Below are positions 31,298 through 39,855 of a stretch of 64,000 bases of DNA, piece by piece. The notes under the pieces are model-generated. The model was not told where the DNA came from. It saw only the letters and a program-made list of their open reading frames with translations, and searched no databases. The DNA lies in contig CAAERQ010000004.1 in assembly GCA_900758475.1 (NCBI GenBank), positions 1-64,000 on the forward strand. The letters are read 5' to 3'. The first letter of the stretch is position 1. Every line of letters starts with the position of its first letter. Both the position numbers and the translations under genes were made by a program. This stretch comes from an uncultured Collinsella sp. (GTDB taxonomy: Bacteria > Actinomycetota > Coriobacteriia > Coriobacteriales > Coriobacteriaceae).

Positions 31298-33778
31298 TTA
31301 TAGGTAGCGTCCGGTAATGCTCTTGGAGCAGACTGCGATGTCGCCCGGCGTACCGGCGCAGACGATTTGCCCGCCCGCGTCACCACCGCCCGGACCCATG
31401 TCGATTACATAATCGGCGTTACGGATAAGGTCGAGATCGTGTTCGATCACGATAACCGTGGCGCCCTTGGCAACGAGGCCGTCGAACACGTTCAACAGCA
31501 CCCGAACATCGAGCGGATGCAAGCCAATCGTGGGCTCGTCAAATACGAATACGGCATCATCCTGCACGCGGCCCATCTCGCTCGCGAGCTTAAGGCGCTG
31601 TGCCTCACCGCCCGAAAGCGCCGGCGTGGGCTCGCCAAGCGTGAGATAACCCAGGCCCAGGTCGTGCAAGGTCTGCAAACGCGTCTGAACCTTCTTGAGT
31701 CCCACCGTGGCGTCGAGCGCCTCATCCACACTCATATCCATGAGCTGCGGCAACGTAAGCAGGCTCCCGTCCTTGCCCTCGCGATGGATATGCGAGGCGG
31801 CCTCGGCGTAGCGCGAACCGCGACATGCCGGGCAGACGATCTCGACATCGGGCAAAAACTGCACGTCGAGCGATATAGAGCCCGTGCCATCGCACGTAGG
31901 GCAGCGCAAGGCGCCGGTGTTGTAGCTAAAGGCGCCCGCCTTGTAGCCGGCTGCCTTAGCCTCGGACGTACGGGCGAAGGCGCGGCGCAGCTCATCATGG
32001 ATGTCGGCATAGGTCGCCACCGTCGAGCGCACGTTGGCGCCGATAGGTGTAGCGTCAATCAGGTTTGCGCGTGCGATACCCTCGGCGTCGACCCAGCGCA
32101 CATGGCTTGGCAGGCGCTCGCCAGTTGCCCGAGCCTTGAGCGCCGGGATGAGCGTCTCGAGCACCAACGTCGTCTTGCCCGAGCCCGAAACGCCCGTCAC
32201 CGCAACGAGACGGCCGCGCGGGATATCGACTTCGAGCGGTTTAACGGTGTGGATAGCATTGGTCGCCATACGGATATGGCCCTGGTCGAACATTTCGTCG
32301 TCAGTCACCTGCGGACGCAAGCGCTTGGGCTCTGAGCGCAAAAACGGCGCGATGCGGCTGCTCTGCGATTGCTCGACCTCGTCTACCGTACCGGCAGCGA
32401 TCACGTTACCGCCGCCTGCTCCGGCGACGGGGCCCATCTCGACCAGGTAGTCGGCTTCCGCCAGCACACGCGTATCGTGGTCGACAACAACTACGGTGTT
32501 GCCGTCATCCACCAGATCGCGCATTACGCCCACCAGGCCGTCGACATTGGCAGGATGCAAGCCAATCGAAGGCTCGTCCAGCACATAAAGCACGCCTGTC
32601 GATCGATTGCGCACCACGCGAGCAAGCTGCACGCGCTGGCGTTCACCCGTGGAGAGCGTGGCACCGGCGCGGTCGAGTGAAAGGTAATCGAGACCCAGGT
32701 CGACCAGACGACGGGCCGCGCCCAAAAACGAATCGCAGATATCCGTCGCCATGGGCTGCATCTCGGTCGGCAAGGATGCGGGCACCCCGCGCACCCACTC
32801 AATCGCATCACCAAGCGTCATGGCCGCGGCCTGCGCCAGATTGACACCACGCACCTGGGGCTGGCGCGCAGCCTCGGAAAGACGCGTGCCGCCGCAATCA
32901 CGGCATGGCCCCTCGCGCAGAAAGCGCGCAACGCGTTTTAAGCCCTTATCGTCCTTGACCTTGGCGAGCGCATTCTCGACGGTATAGACGGCGTTGTAAT
33001 AGGTAAAGTCGAGCGGCGTGGCGCCCTCGCCATTTTTGGGAACGTAGAGAATGTGCTTCTTAACCGCCGGGCCGTGGAACACGATGTCGCGCTCTTGAGG
33101 AGTGAGCTGGTTAAACGGCACATCGGTGCGCACGCCCATCTCGCCAGCCACCTGCTTCATCAGATCCCACATGAGCGTGCCCCAGGGAAGCACCGCGCCC
33201 TCGTTGATGGTCTTTGACTCGTCGGGCACCAGGCTCGCTTCGTCCACCTCGCGCATGACACCGGTGCCGCCGCAAGTAGGGCACGCGCCGCCGCTGTTAA
33301 AGGCAAGGTCTTCGGCGCTCGGGGCGTAGAACTCGCGGCCGCATGTCGGACACGTGAGCGACAGGCCTGCGGCCACGTTAAGGCTCGGCTCCACACGCGC
33401 CCCGCAATGCGGGCACACGTGATGGGCGCAACGGCTAAAGAGCAGACGCAGGCTGTTGTTGAGCTCGGTCATGGTACCAAAGGTCGAGCGCACGCCCGGC
33501 ACGCTGGGGCGCTGGTGCAGCGCGAGCGCCGCCGGCACGTGTAGCACCTCGTCCACCTGGGCGTGCTCGGCCTGCGTCAGGCGACGTCGAGTATAGGTGC
33601 TGAGTGCTTCCAAGTAGCGACGCGAGCCCTCGGCGTAAAGAACGCCCAGTGCCAGCGAGCTCTTGCCCGAACCCGATACGCCGGCAATACCCACCAGCTT
33701 TCCCAGCGGAATATCGATATCGATGTCCTTGAGGTTATGGACGCGCGCGCCACGCACCTCGATAGCCTGCGGACTCAT
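31298..33778 (-). CDS. UvrA-like ABC ATPase, short (class II) form
   Basis: An 826-residue UvrA-family protein. Two ABC modules are clear: Walker A GVSGSGKSS (about 30) and GVSGSGKTT (about 525), signatures TLSTGERQR and ALSGGEAQR, and Walker B near each. Zinc-finger cysteine pairs CPHC/CPTC and CPTC (about 125-190) and CPTC/CPAC later are present. At about 826 residues it is shorter than canonical UvrA (about 940), matching class II UvrA paralogues that lack the UvrB-binding part and are linked to drug or DNA-adduct tolerance. ATG at 33778 gives the family N-terminus; ATG at 33811 overlaps the upstream gene. It follows an ATPase gene with little or no gap. Confidence 0.88.
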   Translation of the reverse strand: MSPQAIEVRGARVHNLKDIDIDIPLGKLVGIAGVSGSGKSSLALGVLYAEGSRRYLEALSTYTRRRLTQAEHAQVDEVLHVPAALALHQRPSVPGVRSTFGTMTELNNSLRLLFSRCAHHVCPHCGARVEPSLNVAAGLSLTCPTCGREFYAPSAEDLAFNSGGACPTCGGTGVMREVDEASLVPDESKTINEGAVLPWGTLMWDLMKQVAGEMGVRTDVPFNQLTPQERDIVFHGPAVKKHILYVPKNGEGATPLDFTYYNAVYTVENALAKVKDDKGLKRVARFLREGPCRDCGGTRLSEAARQPQVRGVNLAQAAAMTLGDAIEWVRGVPASLPTEMQPMATDICDSFLGAARRLVDLGLDYLSLDRAGATLSTGERQRVQLARVVRNRSTGVLYVLDEPSIGLHPANVDGLVGVMRDLVDDGNTVVVVDHDTRVLAEADYLVEMGPVAGAGGGNVIAAGTVDEVEQSQSSRIAPFLRSEPKRLRPQVTDDEMFDQGHIRMATNAIHTVKPLEVDIPRGRLVAVTGVSGSGKTTLVLETLIPALKARATGERLPSHVRWVDAEGIARANLIDATPIGANVRSTVATYADIHDELRRAFARTSEAKAAGYKAGAFSYNTGALRCPTCDGTGSISLDVQFLPDVEIVCPACRGSRYAEAASHIHREGKDGSLLTLPQLMDMSVDEALDATVGLKKVQTRLQTLHDLGLGYLTLGEPTPALSGGEAQRLKLASEMGRVQDDAVFVFDEPTIGLHPLDVRVLLNVFDGLVAKGATVIVIEHDLDLIRNADYVIDMGPGGGDAGGQIVCAGTPGDIAVCSKSITGRYL

Positions 33779-33803
33779 CTTCTGTTCCGTCACCTTTATC
33801 ACC

Positions 33804-34922
33804 CTACTCATGCCATAAAACGCGATCGCGAATGTACACGCCCAGCATGGGCACGGTAAACCGGACGAGACCGTATCCGGCGGCCTCGATGACGCGCTCG
33901 CGAATCAGGCTTGCGCGATATTTACTCGCCCAACTCTGGGTGCGATCGCAACGCTCAATGATATCCGCCATGCGCGTCGGCTTACCCTCGTCAGCAGCCA
34001 TGGCCTCGATAAAGAGGCGTTGCGGACTGCGCAACCCGTAATACAGAGGCGCGTCGACCGCTTCGTAGAACTCGGAGACGGCATCCGCATGGCCATCCTC
34101 GACATCGCGCCTTTCGATGACCTGCGAGCCACGCCGGACAGCAGACCGCCACATGTAATATCCCACCAGCTGAACCATATAGGGATGCCCCATGCTCTTG
34201 CGCGCCGCAAGGTCCGCCGTCTCCGCGTCAACGCAAAGACCAGCGTCTTTGACCGTCTGGATATACGAATCGCGCACCTTGGGCAAAGATATCGCCCCCA
34301 ACGTACGCTGCTGGGCACGCCGCAAAAACGTCACGCTCGGCTCTTCGAGCAGATCGTCAACCATACTGGGTAAGCCGGCGAACACCAGCGCAAGACCGCG
34401 CTGGTCGCTATCGGACAAGCCCGTAACGTCCTGGTCTCCGAGCACCTGCTGATAGAGAACGGCAAGAGCCGCCAGCTCCTCGATAGACGCAGATTGCGCC
34501 TCGTCAATCGCAAACAGTATGCCCTTGCCTGGACCGAGCTTCTTGAGGCGCTCGTTGACCAGTCCTCGCAACGTCTCGCCCTTTGCCCGCGCCGCCTCGA
34601 CCGACATCCGGCCAAACGACGGCCCGAACTCCATTGACGTCACAACGGGTTTATTCGAGCGAAGCGCGTCGGCCAAGCGGTCGCATAAGCCAAGCGAAGC
34701 GGAATCGGAGATAACCGCCCATCCGCGCTCGCTGGCTAGACGTTGCAGCTCCCGCAGGAGAACCGTTTTGCCGCAGCCGCGGTTTCCCGTAATGAGCATG
34801 AGCCTACCCGGCGCTCCGGCTCCGTTGTCGAGTCCTTCCTCAAAATCTTCGATGACCGACTCTCGACCGATGAGCATCGGAGGCCGCTTGCCTGCCGTTG
34901 GCTTAAAGGGATTTGGATTCAT
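33804..34922 (-). CDS. AAA-type ATPase with C-terminal winged helix
   Basis: A 372-residue P-loop ATPase of the archaeal/ORC-like STAND-adjacent type. Walker A is GNRGCGKTVLL (about 47) and Walker B is ILFAIDEAQ (about 143). IGRESVIEDFEEGLDN near the N-terminus is the usual lead-in, and RLFIEAMAADEGKPTRMADI near 310 suggests a DNA-binding winged helix. Similar proteins occur as orphan ATPases in many Actinobacteria with unknown tasks. GAGGAGG supports the ATG. Its promoter holds two TTGGTATAACT sites 20 bases apart. The UvrA-like gene starts at or near its stop, so the two are probably co-transcribed. Confidence 0.82.
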   Translation of the reverse strand: MNPNPFKPTAGKRPPMLIGRESVIEDFEEGLDNGAGAPGRLMLITGNRGCGKTVLLRELQRLASERGWAVISDSASLGLCDRLADALRSNKPVVTSMEFGPSFGRMSVEAARAKGETLRGLVNERLKKLGPGKGILFAIDEAQSASIEELAALAVLYQQVLGDQDVTGLSDSDQRGLALVFAGLPSMVDDLLEEPSVTFLRRAQQRTLGAISLPKVRDSYIQTVKDAGLCVDAETADLAARKSMGHPYMVQLVGYYMWRSAVRRGSQVIERRDVEDGHADAVSEFYEAVDAPLYYGLRSPQRLFIEAMAADEGKPTRMADIIERCDRTQSWASKYRASLIRERVIEAAGYGLVRFTVPMLGVYIRDRVLWHE

Positions 34923-34948
34923 GTCGGCCTCCTCGGATTGGCAAACCC

Positions 34949-34986
34949 TGGTAATAGTTATACCAACTTGTACCGAGTTATACCAA
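34949..34986. promoter_or_regulatory. Operator-like direct and inverted repeats upstream of the ATPase gene
   Basis: AGTTATACCAA occurs at 34956-34966 and 34976-34986, exactly 20 bases apart. The first overlaps a dyad TGGTA-ATAGTTA-TACCA (34949-34965), like GntR-family sites. It lies just upstream of the ATPase start and may bind the ATPase itself or another regulator. Confidence 0.55.
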
Positions 34987-34993
34987 TAGCATC

Positions 34994-35018
34994 TGACAAA
35001 GGAGATGCCCCTTTGTCA
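34994..35018. repeat. Interspersed palindrome overlapping the Tet(M)-like stop
   Basis: TGACAAAGG and CCTTTGTCA pair around AGATGCC. The stop codon of the minus-strand Tet(M)-like gene (35016-35018) is part of the right arm, as in the trmL repeat. The core GATGCCCCTTT resembles the CTGTCCCTTT repeats. Confidence 0.65.
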
Positions 35019-37019
35019 CATGTGGCCGAAAAACTCGGCGTCTGCTGCTCGCCAGGGGCAGAAGGTGGAGGGATCGACCTTTACGTGGGCTGCCTCGGGG
35101 ACGTCATACCACTTGACGGTGTAGCCAGCGCCGTGAGAGCAAAAGACCGAATCGGGCGTGTTGGGCAGATCAGCCTCGGGCTCATAGGCGGCCGTCTCGA
35201 TGACGCGCTCGGCATCATGGCAAGACGCATAGCCGGCGAACTCTAGGTACAGATGACCACGGCCACTCGTGTAGGCAGCCACCTCCAGCGCGTAATCCTG
35301 CACCTCGGATGCCGGCACGCGACCCACAAGCTTCGCCCGGTCTCCCGCCATCGTCGGCGGCTCGTACTCGGCACCCATGCGCGTGGCATCCGAGAGCGCC
35401 CGGCCCACACACTCCCCCGGCACCTCGAGCTCAAAGTGGTACCACGGCTCCAGCAGCACGTCTGTGCCGGCCTCGCGCGCCTGCATCAAACCCTGGCGAA
35501 TCGCGCGGTACGTGGCCTGGCGAAAATCGCCGCCCTCGGTGTGTTTGGCATGCGCACGGCCGCCCGTGAGCGTAATGCGCACATCGGTGACGGGCGAGCC
35601 GGTCAGCACGCCCAGGTGATCGCGCTCCATGGCGTTGGTGAGCGCCAGACGCTGCCAGTTAAGATCGAGCTCGTCGGTCGAGGTAACGGTGCCAAACTGC
35701 ACGCCCGAACCCGCTGGCAGCGGCTCCAAGCGCAGATGCACCTCGGCATAGTGGCGCAGTGGCTCAAAGTGGCCCACGCCCTCGACCGGCTGCGAAATAG
35801 TCTCCTTATAGAGAATGCCGCCGGGCTCAAACGCAATCGAAAGGCCAAAACGATCTGCCAACACCCGCTGCACGACCTCGAGTTGCACGGCGCCCATCAG
35901 CTGCAGGTGAATCTGCTCGAGATGCGTATTCCAGCTTACGCCGAGCATGGGATCTTCGTCCGCCAACTCAGTCAGTGCTTTGAACACCGCATGGACATCG
36001 TGTTCGCCCGGAAGCACCGTATAGGTGAGGACAGGCGCAATGACGGGCGCATCGCCCGCGGTCTCCGCGCCCAGGGCGTCCCCCGGGCGAACGTGCGCAA
36101 GACCCGTCACGGCACAAATACCGCCAGCAGCAACTTCTTGGGCAAGCTCATACTTTTCGCCGTTATAAATGCGTACCTGATCGACCTTCTGCTCCCATGC
36201 CTCGGCACCGGAGCGTCCGTTGATCACCTGTTTGGCATGCAGCGTGCCGCCGGTCACTTTAACCCAAGCCAAGCGCTCACCGCGATCCCCACGGCTGACA
36301 CGATAGACGCGCGCGGCAAACTCCGGGCACCATGCCTGTTCGCGCATCAACGCGCATATTCCATCCAGCAGTTCGTCCACGCCTTGGTCCTTGAGCGCCG
36401 AGCCGGCAAAACAGGGAAAGAGCTTGCGCTCGGCAACCATGCGCGACAGCGTTGCGACGGAAAGCTCACCCGCTTCAAGAAACTCCTCGAGCGCTGCTTC
36501 GTCCAACGCAGCAGCGTCCTCCTGAACGGCCTCGCCCGCCAACAGTTCGCCGGCATCCAGGCAGCCCTCGGAAAGACGCTGCCCAAGCTGTGCCAGCAAA
36601 GCATCGCGGCCGGGATTCTCCAAATCGATTTTGTTGATATAGATGAATGTCGGAATGTCATAGCGCGCAAGCAGTCGCCACAGGGTTTCGGTGTGCCCTT
36701 GCACGCCATCGTTGGCACCCACAACCAAAATCGCATAGTCGAGTGCGCGCAACGTGCGCTCCGCCTCAGCAGAAAAATCGACATGCCCCGGCGCATCCAC
36801 GAGCATGACGTGGGTATCGCCATGGTCGAGCACGGCTTGCGACGAGAAAATCGTGATGCCACGTTCGCGCTCGATCTCGTTCGTATCCAGATGCGAATCG
36901 CCATCGTCCACGCGGCCGCGCTTGCGAATGCGACCCGCGTTGAACAGCATGGCCTCGGCCAGCGTGGTCATGCCGGCATCGACATGCGCCAAGATTCCAA
37001 CGACCGCTTGCTTCGACAT
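35016..37019 (-). CDS. Tet(M)-like ribosomal protection/EF-G-type GTPase with altered P-loop
   Basis: A 667-residue translational GTPase with the layout of Tet(M)/Tet(W) proteins: G domain (about 1-240), domain II, and EF-G-like domains III-V (about 300-667), ending HGAGYTVKWYDVP. Switch and base-recognition motifs ERERGITI, DAPGHVDF and NKIDL are present. The P-loop reads AHVDAGMTT: the invariant Lys is Met17 (codon ATG, verified on the minus strand). Without it GTP binding should be weak, so resistance activity is doubtful. It is a chromosomal-looking gene with no mobile element beside it; a housekeeping paralogue is another option. ATG at 37019 follows GAGGAGAG. Confidence 0.87.
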   Translation of the reverse strand: MSKQAVVGILAHVDAGMTTLAEAMLFNAGRIRKRGRVDDGDSHLDTNEIERERGITIFSSQAVLDHGDTHVMLVDAPGHVDFSAEAERTLRALDYAILVVGANDGVQGHTETLWRLLARYDIPTFIYINKIDLENPGRDALLAQLGQRLSEGCLDAGELLAGEAVQEDAAALDEAALEEFLEAGELSVATLSRMVAERKLFPCFAGSALKDQGVDELLDGICALMREQAWCPEFAARVYRVSRGDRGERLAWVKVTGGTLHAKQVINGRSGAEAWEQKVDQVRIYNGEKYELAQEVAAGGICAVTGLAHVRPGDALGAETAGDAPVIAPVLTYTVLPGEHDVHAVFKALTELADEDPMLGVSWNTHLEQIHLQLMGAVQLEVVQRVLADRFGLSIAFEPGGILYKETISQPVEGVGHFEPLRHYAEVHLRLEPLPAGSGVQFGTVTSTDELDLNWQRLALTNAMERDHLGVLTGSPVTDVRITLTGGRAHAKHTEGGDFRQATYRAIRQGLMQAREAGTDVLLEPWYHFELEVPGECVGRALSDATRMGAEYEPPTMAGDRAKLVGRVPASEVQDYALEVAAYTSGRGHLYLEFAGYASCHDAERVIETAAYEPEADLPNTPDSVFCSHGAGYTVKWYDVPEAAHVKVDPSTFCPWRAADAEFFGHM

Positions 37020-37207
37020 GGCTCTCCTCTTATTACAAGCCCATCGCACGCGGCAACGGGCACTCACGCTCCACACTGGATGATACAATTTACGGGCCGG
37101 CGGGCGAAGCGGGCCCTATCCCCCGACCGAGCTCATCGCCCCGCGTTGCCGCGCGGCGATTTTCGTAGGTTCGCGCCTTGCGAAAGCCGGCTCGCAAAAC
37201 AGCGCAG

Positions 37208-37245
37208 CGAACGAAAATGACCCCACCCGGGGCCATTTTCGTTCG
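37208..37245. terminator. Hairpin beyond the GNAT gene
   Basis: CGAACGAAAATG-A-CCCC pairs with GGGG-C-CATTTTCGTTCG. It lies 28 bases past the stop of the minus-strand acetyltransferase and is likely its terminator, though no long U run follows. Confidence 0.65.
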
Positions 37246-37273
37246 TGCAAATTGTTGATACGCGTCCCCGCTC

Positions 37274-37762
37274 TTATGTCTCGCGCAGCCAATCAAACGC
37301 GACGCGCGGCGTACCGTCCGACACATATACGATACCGGCGCGCTTAAACCCGGTCTTGGCGATGGCGCCCTGCATAGGCAGGTTGTCTTGGTGCGTGTCG
37401 ATACGCAGATGGTCGATACGTTCCTTGGCAAAGGCAAACATCGCAGCCGCGATGCCGTGCACGGTGCCATCGGACGCCACGCGATGCAGCACGGCGTACG
37501 GAGCGTCGCTGCGCCATTGACCATCCTCAATGACGTCATAGCACTCGTCCGGGCCCGGCAAAAAGGCAAACGTCGCCACCACGCGGCCGTCGACTTCGCA
37601 CACATAGCTGCCATCGGCGGCGATATCGGCAGCCAGCTGCTCGGCAGAAGGCGTGCCCTCGGGCCACTGCGTGGCGTTGCCATGTGCGCGCATAAAGGCG
37701 CGGGCTGCGTCGTAGATAGCCATGACGGCGGGAATGTCGGTATCGAGGGTTTTTCTGATCAT
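37274..37762 (-). CDS. GNAT family N-acetyltransferase
   Basis: A 162-residue acetyltransferase of the GNAT superfamily. MIRKTLDTDIPAVMAIYDAARAFMRAHGN is typical of the YjcK/RimI-like group, and the acetyl-CoA site is around VASDGTVHGIAAAMFAFA (about 95-112); RIDTHQDN and GFKRAGI follow in the last third. The substrate is unknown. ATG at 37762 is chosen over GTG at 37765; GAGG lies about 11 bases upstream. It is divergent from a small zinc-ribbon gene, with an 8-bp palindrome between. Confidence 0.86.
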   Translation of the reverse strand: MIRKTLDTDIPAVMAIYDAARAFMRAHGNATQWPEGTPSAEQLAADIAADGSYVCEVDGRVVATFAFLPGPDECYDVIEDGQWRSDAPYAVLHRVASDGTVHGIAAAMFAFAKERIDHLRIDTHQDNLPMQGAIAKTGFKRAGIVYVSDGTPRVAFDWLRET

Positions 37763-37784
37763 CACGCGGCGACCTCACGTTTAT

Positions 37785-37814
37785 TGGTATCACTTTGGTT
37801 GAGCAATGATACCA
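37785..37814. promoter_or_regulatory. TGGTATCA inverted repeat in a divergent promoter
   Basis: TGGTATCA and TGATACCA are a perfect 8-bp inverted repeat with a 14-base spacer, placed between the divergent GNAT and zinc-ribbon genes. The half-site resembles the TTGGTATAACT repeats at 34949-34986. Confidence 0.5.
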
Positions 37815-37839
37815 GCGTTTGGAGAGAGGCGCTAAGCAG

Positions 37840-38136
37840 ATGGGAAGCAAAAAGCGAGCCGCCTGGTCAAAGGCCAAAAGCGAGTTTTTGGGCGCTGCTA
37901 CCGGCGGCGATATGAGCGACCTGTTTGCGCGCGAGGACGAGCGCCGCGACGCCCTGGACGCCGAGCGCGATGAGGCCTGGCGCTACAAATCGTGCGAGCG
38001 CAAAAACCGTTACGACACGCGCGCCGAGGCCGAGGCCGTTATGGCCGACTGCGAAAACCGCGGGCGGCGTGGTTTGGCCTGCTACAAATGTGAATACTGC
38101 GGCGGATGGCACCTGACGTCGCACCCTTGGAAATAG
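37840..38136 (+). CDS. Small zinc-ribbon-like hypothetical protein
   Basis: A 98-residue protein. The first half is charged and rich in Asp, Glu and Arg; the C-terminus reads CYKCEYCGGWHLTSH, a CxxC-x-x-C/H pattern like a small zinc ribbon, with two more Cys upstream (CERK, DCEN). The same CGGWHLT ending is common in small phage and genomic proteins of unknown task. ATG at 37840 is used; TTG at 37819 is also open. It converges with the RsmJ gene. Confidence 0.72.
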   Translation: MGSKKRAAWSKAKSEFLGAATGGDMSDLFAREDERRDALDAERDEAWRYKSCERKNRYDTRAEAEAVMADCENRGRRGLACYKCEYCGGWHLTSHPWK

Positions 38137-38184
38137 GCGCCGCTTCGGCACGACACTGACGGAGCGCCAGCTATCGCGCGCAAG

Positions 38185-38889
38185 CTACGGGCGCGGCGGC
38201 ACCAAAACATCGTAGCGAACGGCCTTGCCCGCAAGTTGATGGCTCGGCTTTATTCCGGCGAGCAACGGGCCCTTCACCGGCCGTTTGATAACGACTTTGC
38301 GCGGATGCACCGCAAGCGCTGCCTGGACCAGCGCCTCCTCATCGGCGCACGGCTGCTCCAAGTGATGCAGCAGCTGGAACTTCTTTTTCACCGCCGCGCT
38401 CTTGGTGCGCTCGGGAAACATGGGGTCCAGGTACACCGCATCGGGAGCGGCAAGCTCGCCCCGCCCGATCAACTCAGCTGTATGGCGAAGGCCGGCAATG
38501 CTGTCCTCGCCCGCATGCAAGCGCATGCGCGCCACGGCTGTCGCAAGCGCCGGTTCATCTGCCGCGCGATCCAAAGCATCCTTGAGGAGCGCCGCGATCA
38601 CGCAATCCTGCTCATACAGATCGACGGTAAAGCCCGCGGCCGCCAGCAGCAGCGAATCCTCGCCAAAGCCCGCCGTGGCATCAATCGCCCATGGTTGCTC
38701 GATGCCTTTTGTGCGCGCAGCCTTTACCAACAGCTCTTGCTGCAGACGGCCCCGCTTGAGCCGCGGAAGCATGCGGGTAAAATCGGCACACAGCTCCATC
38801 GTGCCGTCGGTGAGCGTGAGACCCTCGGACTTCCCGATCAGCTCAAGCCCCGCGGCCCGAGCAACAGAAAAGGGATCGACGACGCCCAT
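38185..38889 (-). CDS. rsmJ: Ribosomal RNA small subunit methyltransferase J
   Basis: A 234-residue class I methyltransferase, probably the 16S rRNA guanine-1516 N2 enzyme RsmJ. DATAGFGEDSLLLAAAG is the SAM-binding motif I, YEQD is motif II and YLDPMFPERTKSAAVKKK with the NPPY-like DPMF catalytic motif is diagnostic. ATG at 38889 is supported by AAGGAG five bases upstream; GTG at 38895 is possible. It converges with the small zinc-ribbon gene. Confidence 0.9.
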   Translation of the reverse strand: MGVVDPFSVARAAGLELIGKSEGLTLTDGTMELCADFTRMLPRLKRGRLQQELLVKAARTKGIEQPWAIDATAGFGEDSLLLAAAGFTVDLYEQDCVIAALLKDALDRAADEPALATAVARMRLHAGEDSIAGLRHTAELIGRGELAAPDAVYLDPMFPERTKSAAVKKKFQLLHHLEQPCADEEALVQAALAVHPRKVVIKRPVKGPLLAGIKPSHQLAGKAVRYDVLVPPRP

Positions 38890-38952
38890 GGGCACTCCTT
38901 AGCAAGCAAAACGAACACGTGAGCGCCGTTTGTGTCGGCACCCAACCGTTCG

Positions 38953-39096
38953 CTATTGTCCCACATGCGACATGGTCCACAGCATCGCAATGCAAAGCAC
39001 CGCCATCAATCCCGTGCACACGGCAGCGATCACAGAATCACCCATGCGCCTTCCCAACGACCGCGGCTCACGCACTTGCCCTGCTCCGTACATCAT
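38953..39096 (-). CDS. Small single-pass membrane protein
   Basis: A 47-residue protein with a basic N-terminus (REPRSLGRRM) followed by one hydrophobic segment (about residues 20-42: DSVIAAVCTGLMAVLCIAML). It has an excellent AAGGAGG site four bases upstream of a double ATG, which is what supports it as a real gene. It starts before the RsmJ start and on the same strand, so it may be co-transcribed with rsmJ (about 64 bases between). No family is recognised. Confidence 0.6.
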   Translation of the reverse strand: MMYGAGQVREPRSLGRRMGDSVIAAVCTGLMAVLCIAMLWTMSHVGQ

Positions 39097-39325
39097 GACT
39101 CCTCCTTGAGACCAGCTCCTTGTTACGGCCTCATCATCGCAGCGCCGCACATGGGCTGCCATCGATTTGGCTTACGTCCAGCTTTCCTTTTTGAAAGGTT
39201 GAACCGTATAGGCAAGAGACGCTTTCAAACGCATGCATCGCCCCGTTGAACTACAATGTGCTTCACGATATGTGCCGCAACCTGGGTGCGACAGATTCTC
39301 CGCGCCCGCATCGAAAGGACCAGCT

Positions 39326-39727
39326 ATGAGCGCCGCTCGCAAGACACTCAAAATCCTTGCCCTGATTTATTTTGTTCTGGGCATCGCCAGTCTCGTCATT
39401 GGAATCGCCGGCATCGCGACCGGCAACCTCGATTCCACGTACGGGTCGAACGCCATGCTCGCCGCGGTCGTGCTGGTCGTCAAGGGCCTTGTCGACCTTG
39501 CCGCAGGTGTTGCGGGTATCAAGGGCGCCAACAAGCCTTCGCAGGTGGATGGCGCGTTTAAGCTCGGCATCGTCGCCGCGGCAGCCACGCTCTTCCAGGC
39601 CGCGCTCACGCTTCCCGCGCTCGGCGGCAGCTCCGTCAATATCGTCGCCTTTGTCATCGTGGTGTACGACCTGTTCTTTGTTCAGCAGGCGCACGCCGTT
39701 AAGGCCGAGAACAAGGACCGCCTGTAA
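39326..39727 (+). CDS. Four-helix membrane protein, function unknown
   Basis: A 133-residue protein with four hydrophobic segments (about 10-32, 43-63, 80-100, 106-124) and a charged C-terminus. Gly/Ala-rich membrane segments such as ILALIYFVLGIASLVIG resemble many uncharacterised small actinobacterial membrane proteins. No catalytic motif is seen. ATG at 39326 follows AAAGGA. A terminator is found at 39766. Confidence 0.75.
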   Translation: MSAARKTLKILALIYFVLGIASLVIGIAGIATGNLDSTYGSNAMLAAVVLVVKGLVDLAAGVAGIKGANKPSQVDGAFKLGIVAAAATLFQAALTLPALGGSSVNIVAFVIVVYDLFFVQQAHAVKAENKDRL

Positions 39728-39765
39728 GCGCTCGCTTCTCATAAGCTCTGCAGCCAAGCAACTAA

Positions 39766-39803
39766 AAAGGGCCGATCGCGCATCTCCGCGGTCGGCCCTT
39801 TAC
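39766..39803 (+). terminator. Terminator of the four-helix membrane protein gene
   Basis: AAAGGGCCGA and TCGGCCCTTT form a stem around a GC-rich loop that can itself pair (CGCG with CGCG). T-rich sequence follows. Confidence 0.8.
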
Positions 39804-39818
39804 GTTTGCCCAGACAAA

Positions 39819-39853
39819 ACCTACCAAAACAAACCTGTCCCTTTTTGGCAGGT
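39819..39853. repeat. Interspersed palindrome, second CTGTCCC-TTTTTGGCAGG copy
   Basis: ACCTACCAAAA pairs with TTTTGGCAGGT with one mismatch; the loop carries AAACCTGTCC. It matches 20362-20396 at almost every base. It ends two bases from the stop of the RlmA-like gene. Confidence 0.8.
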
Positions 39854-39855
39854 TG

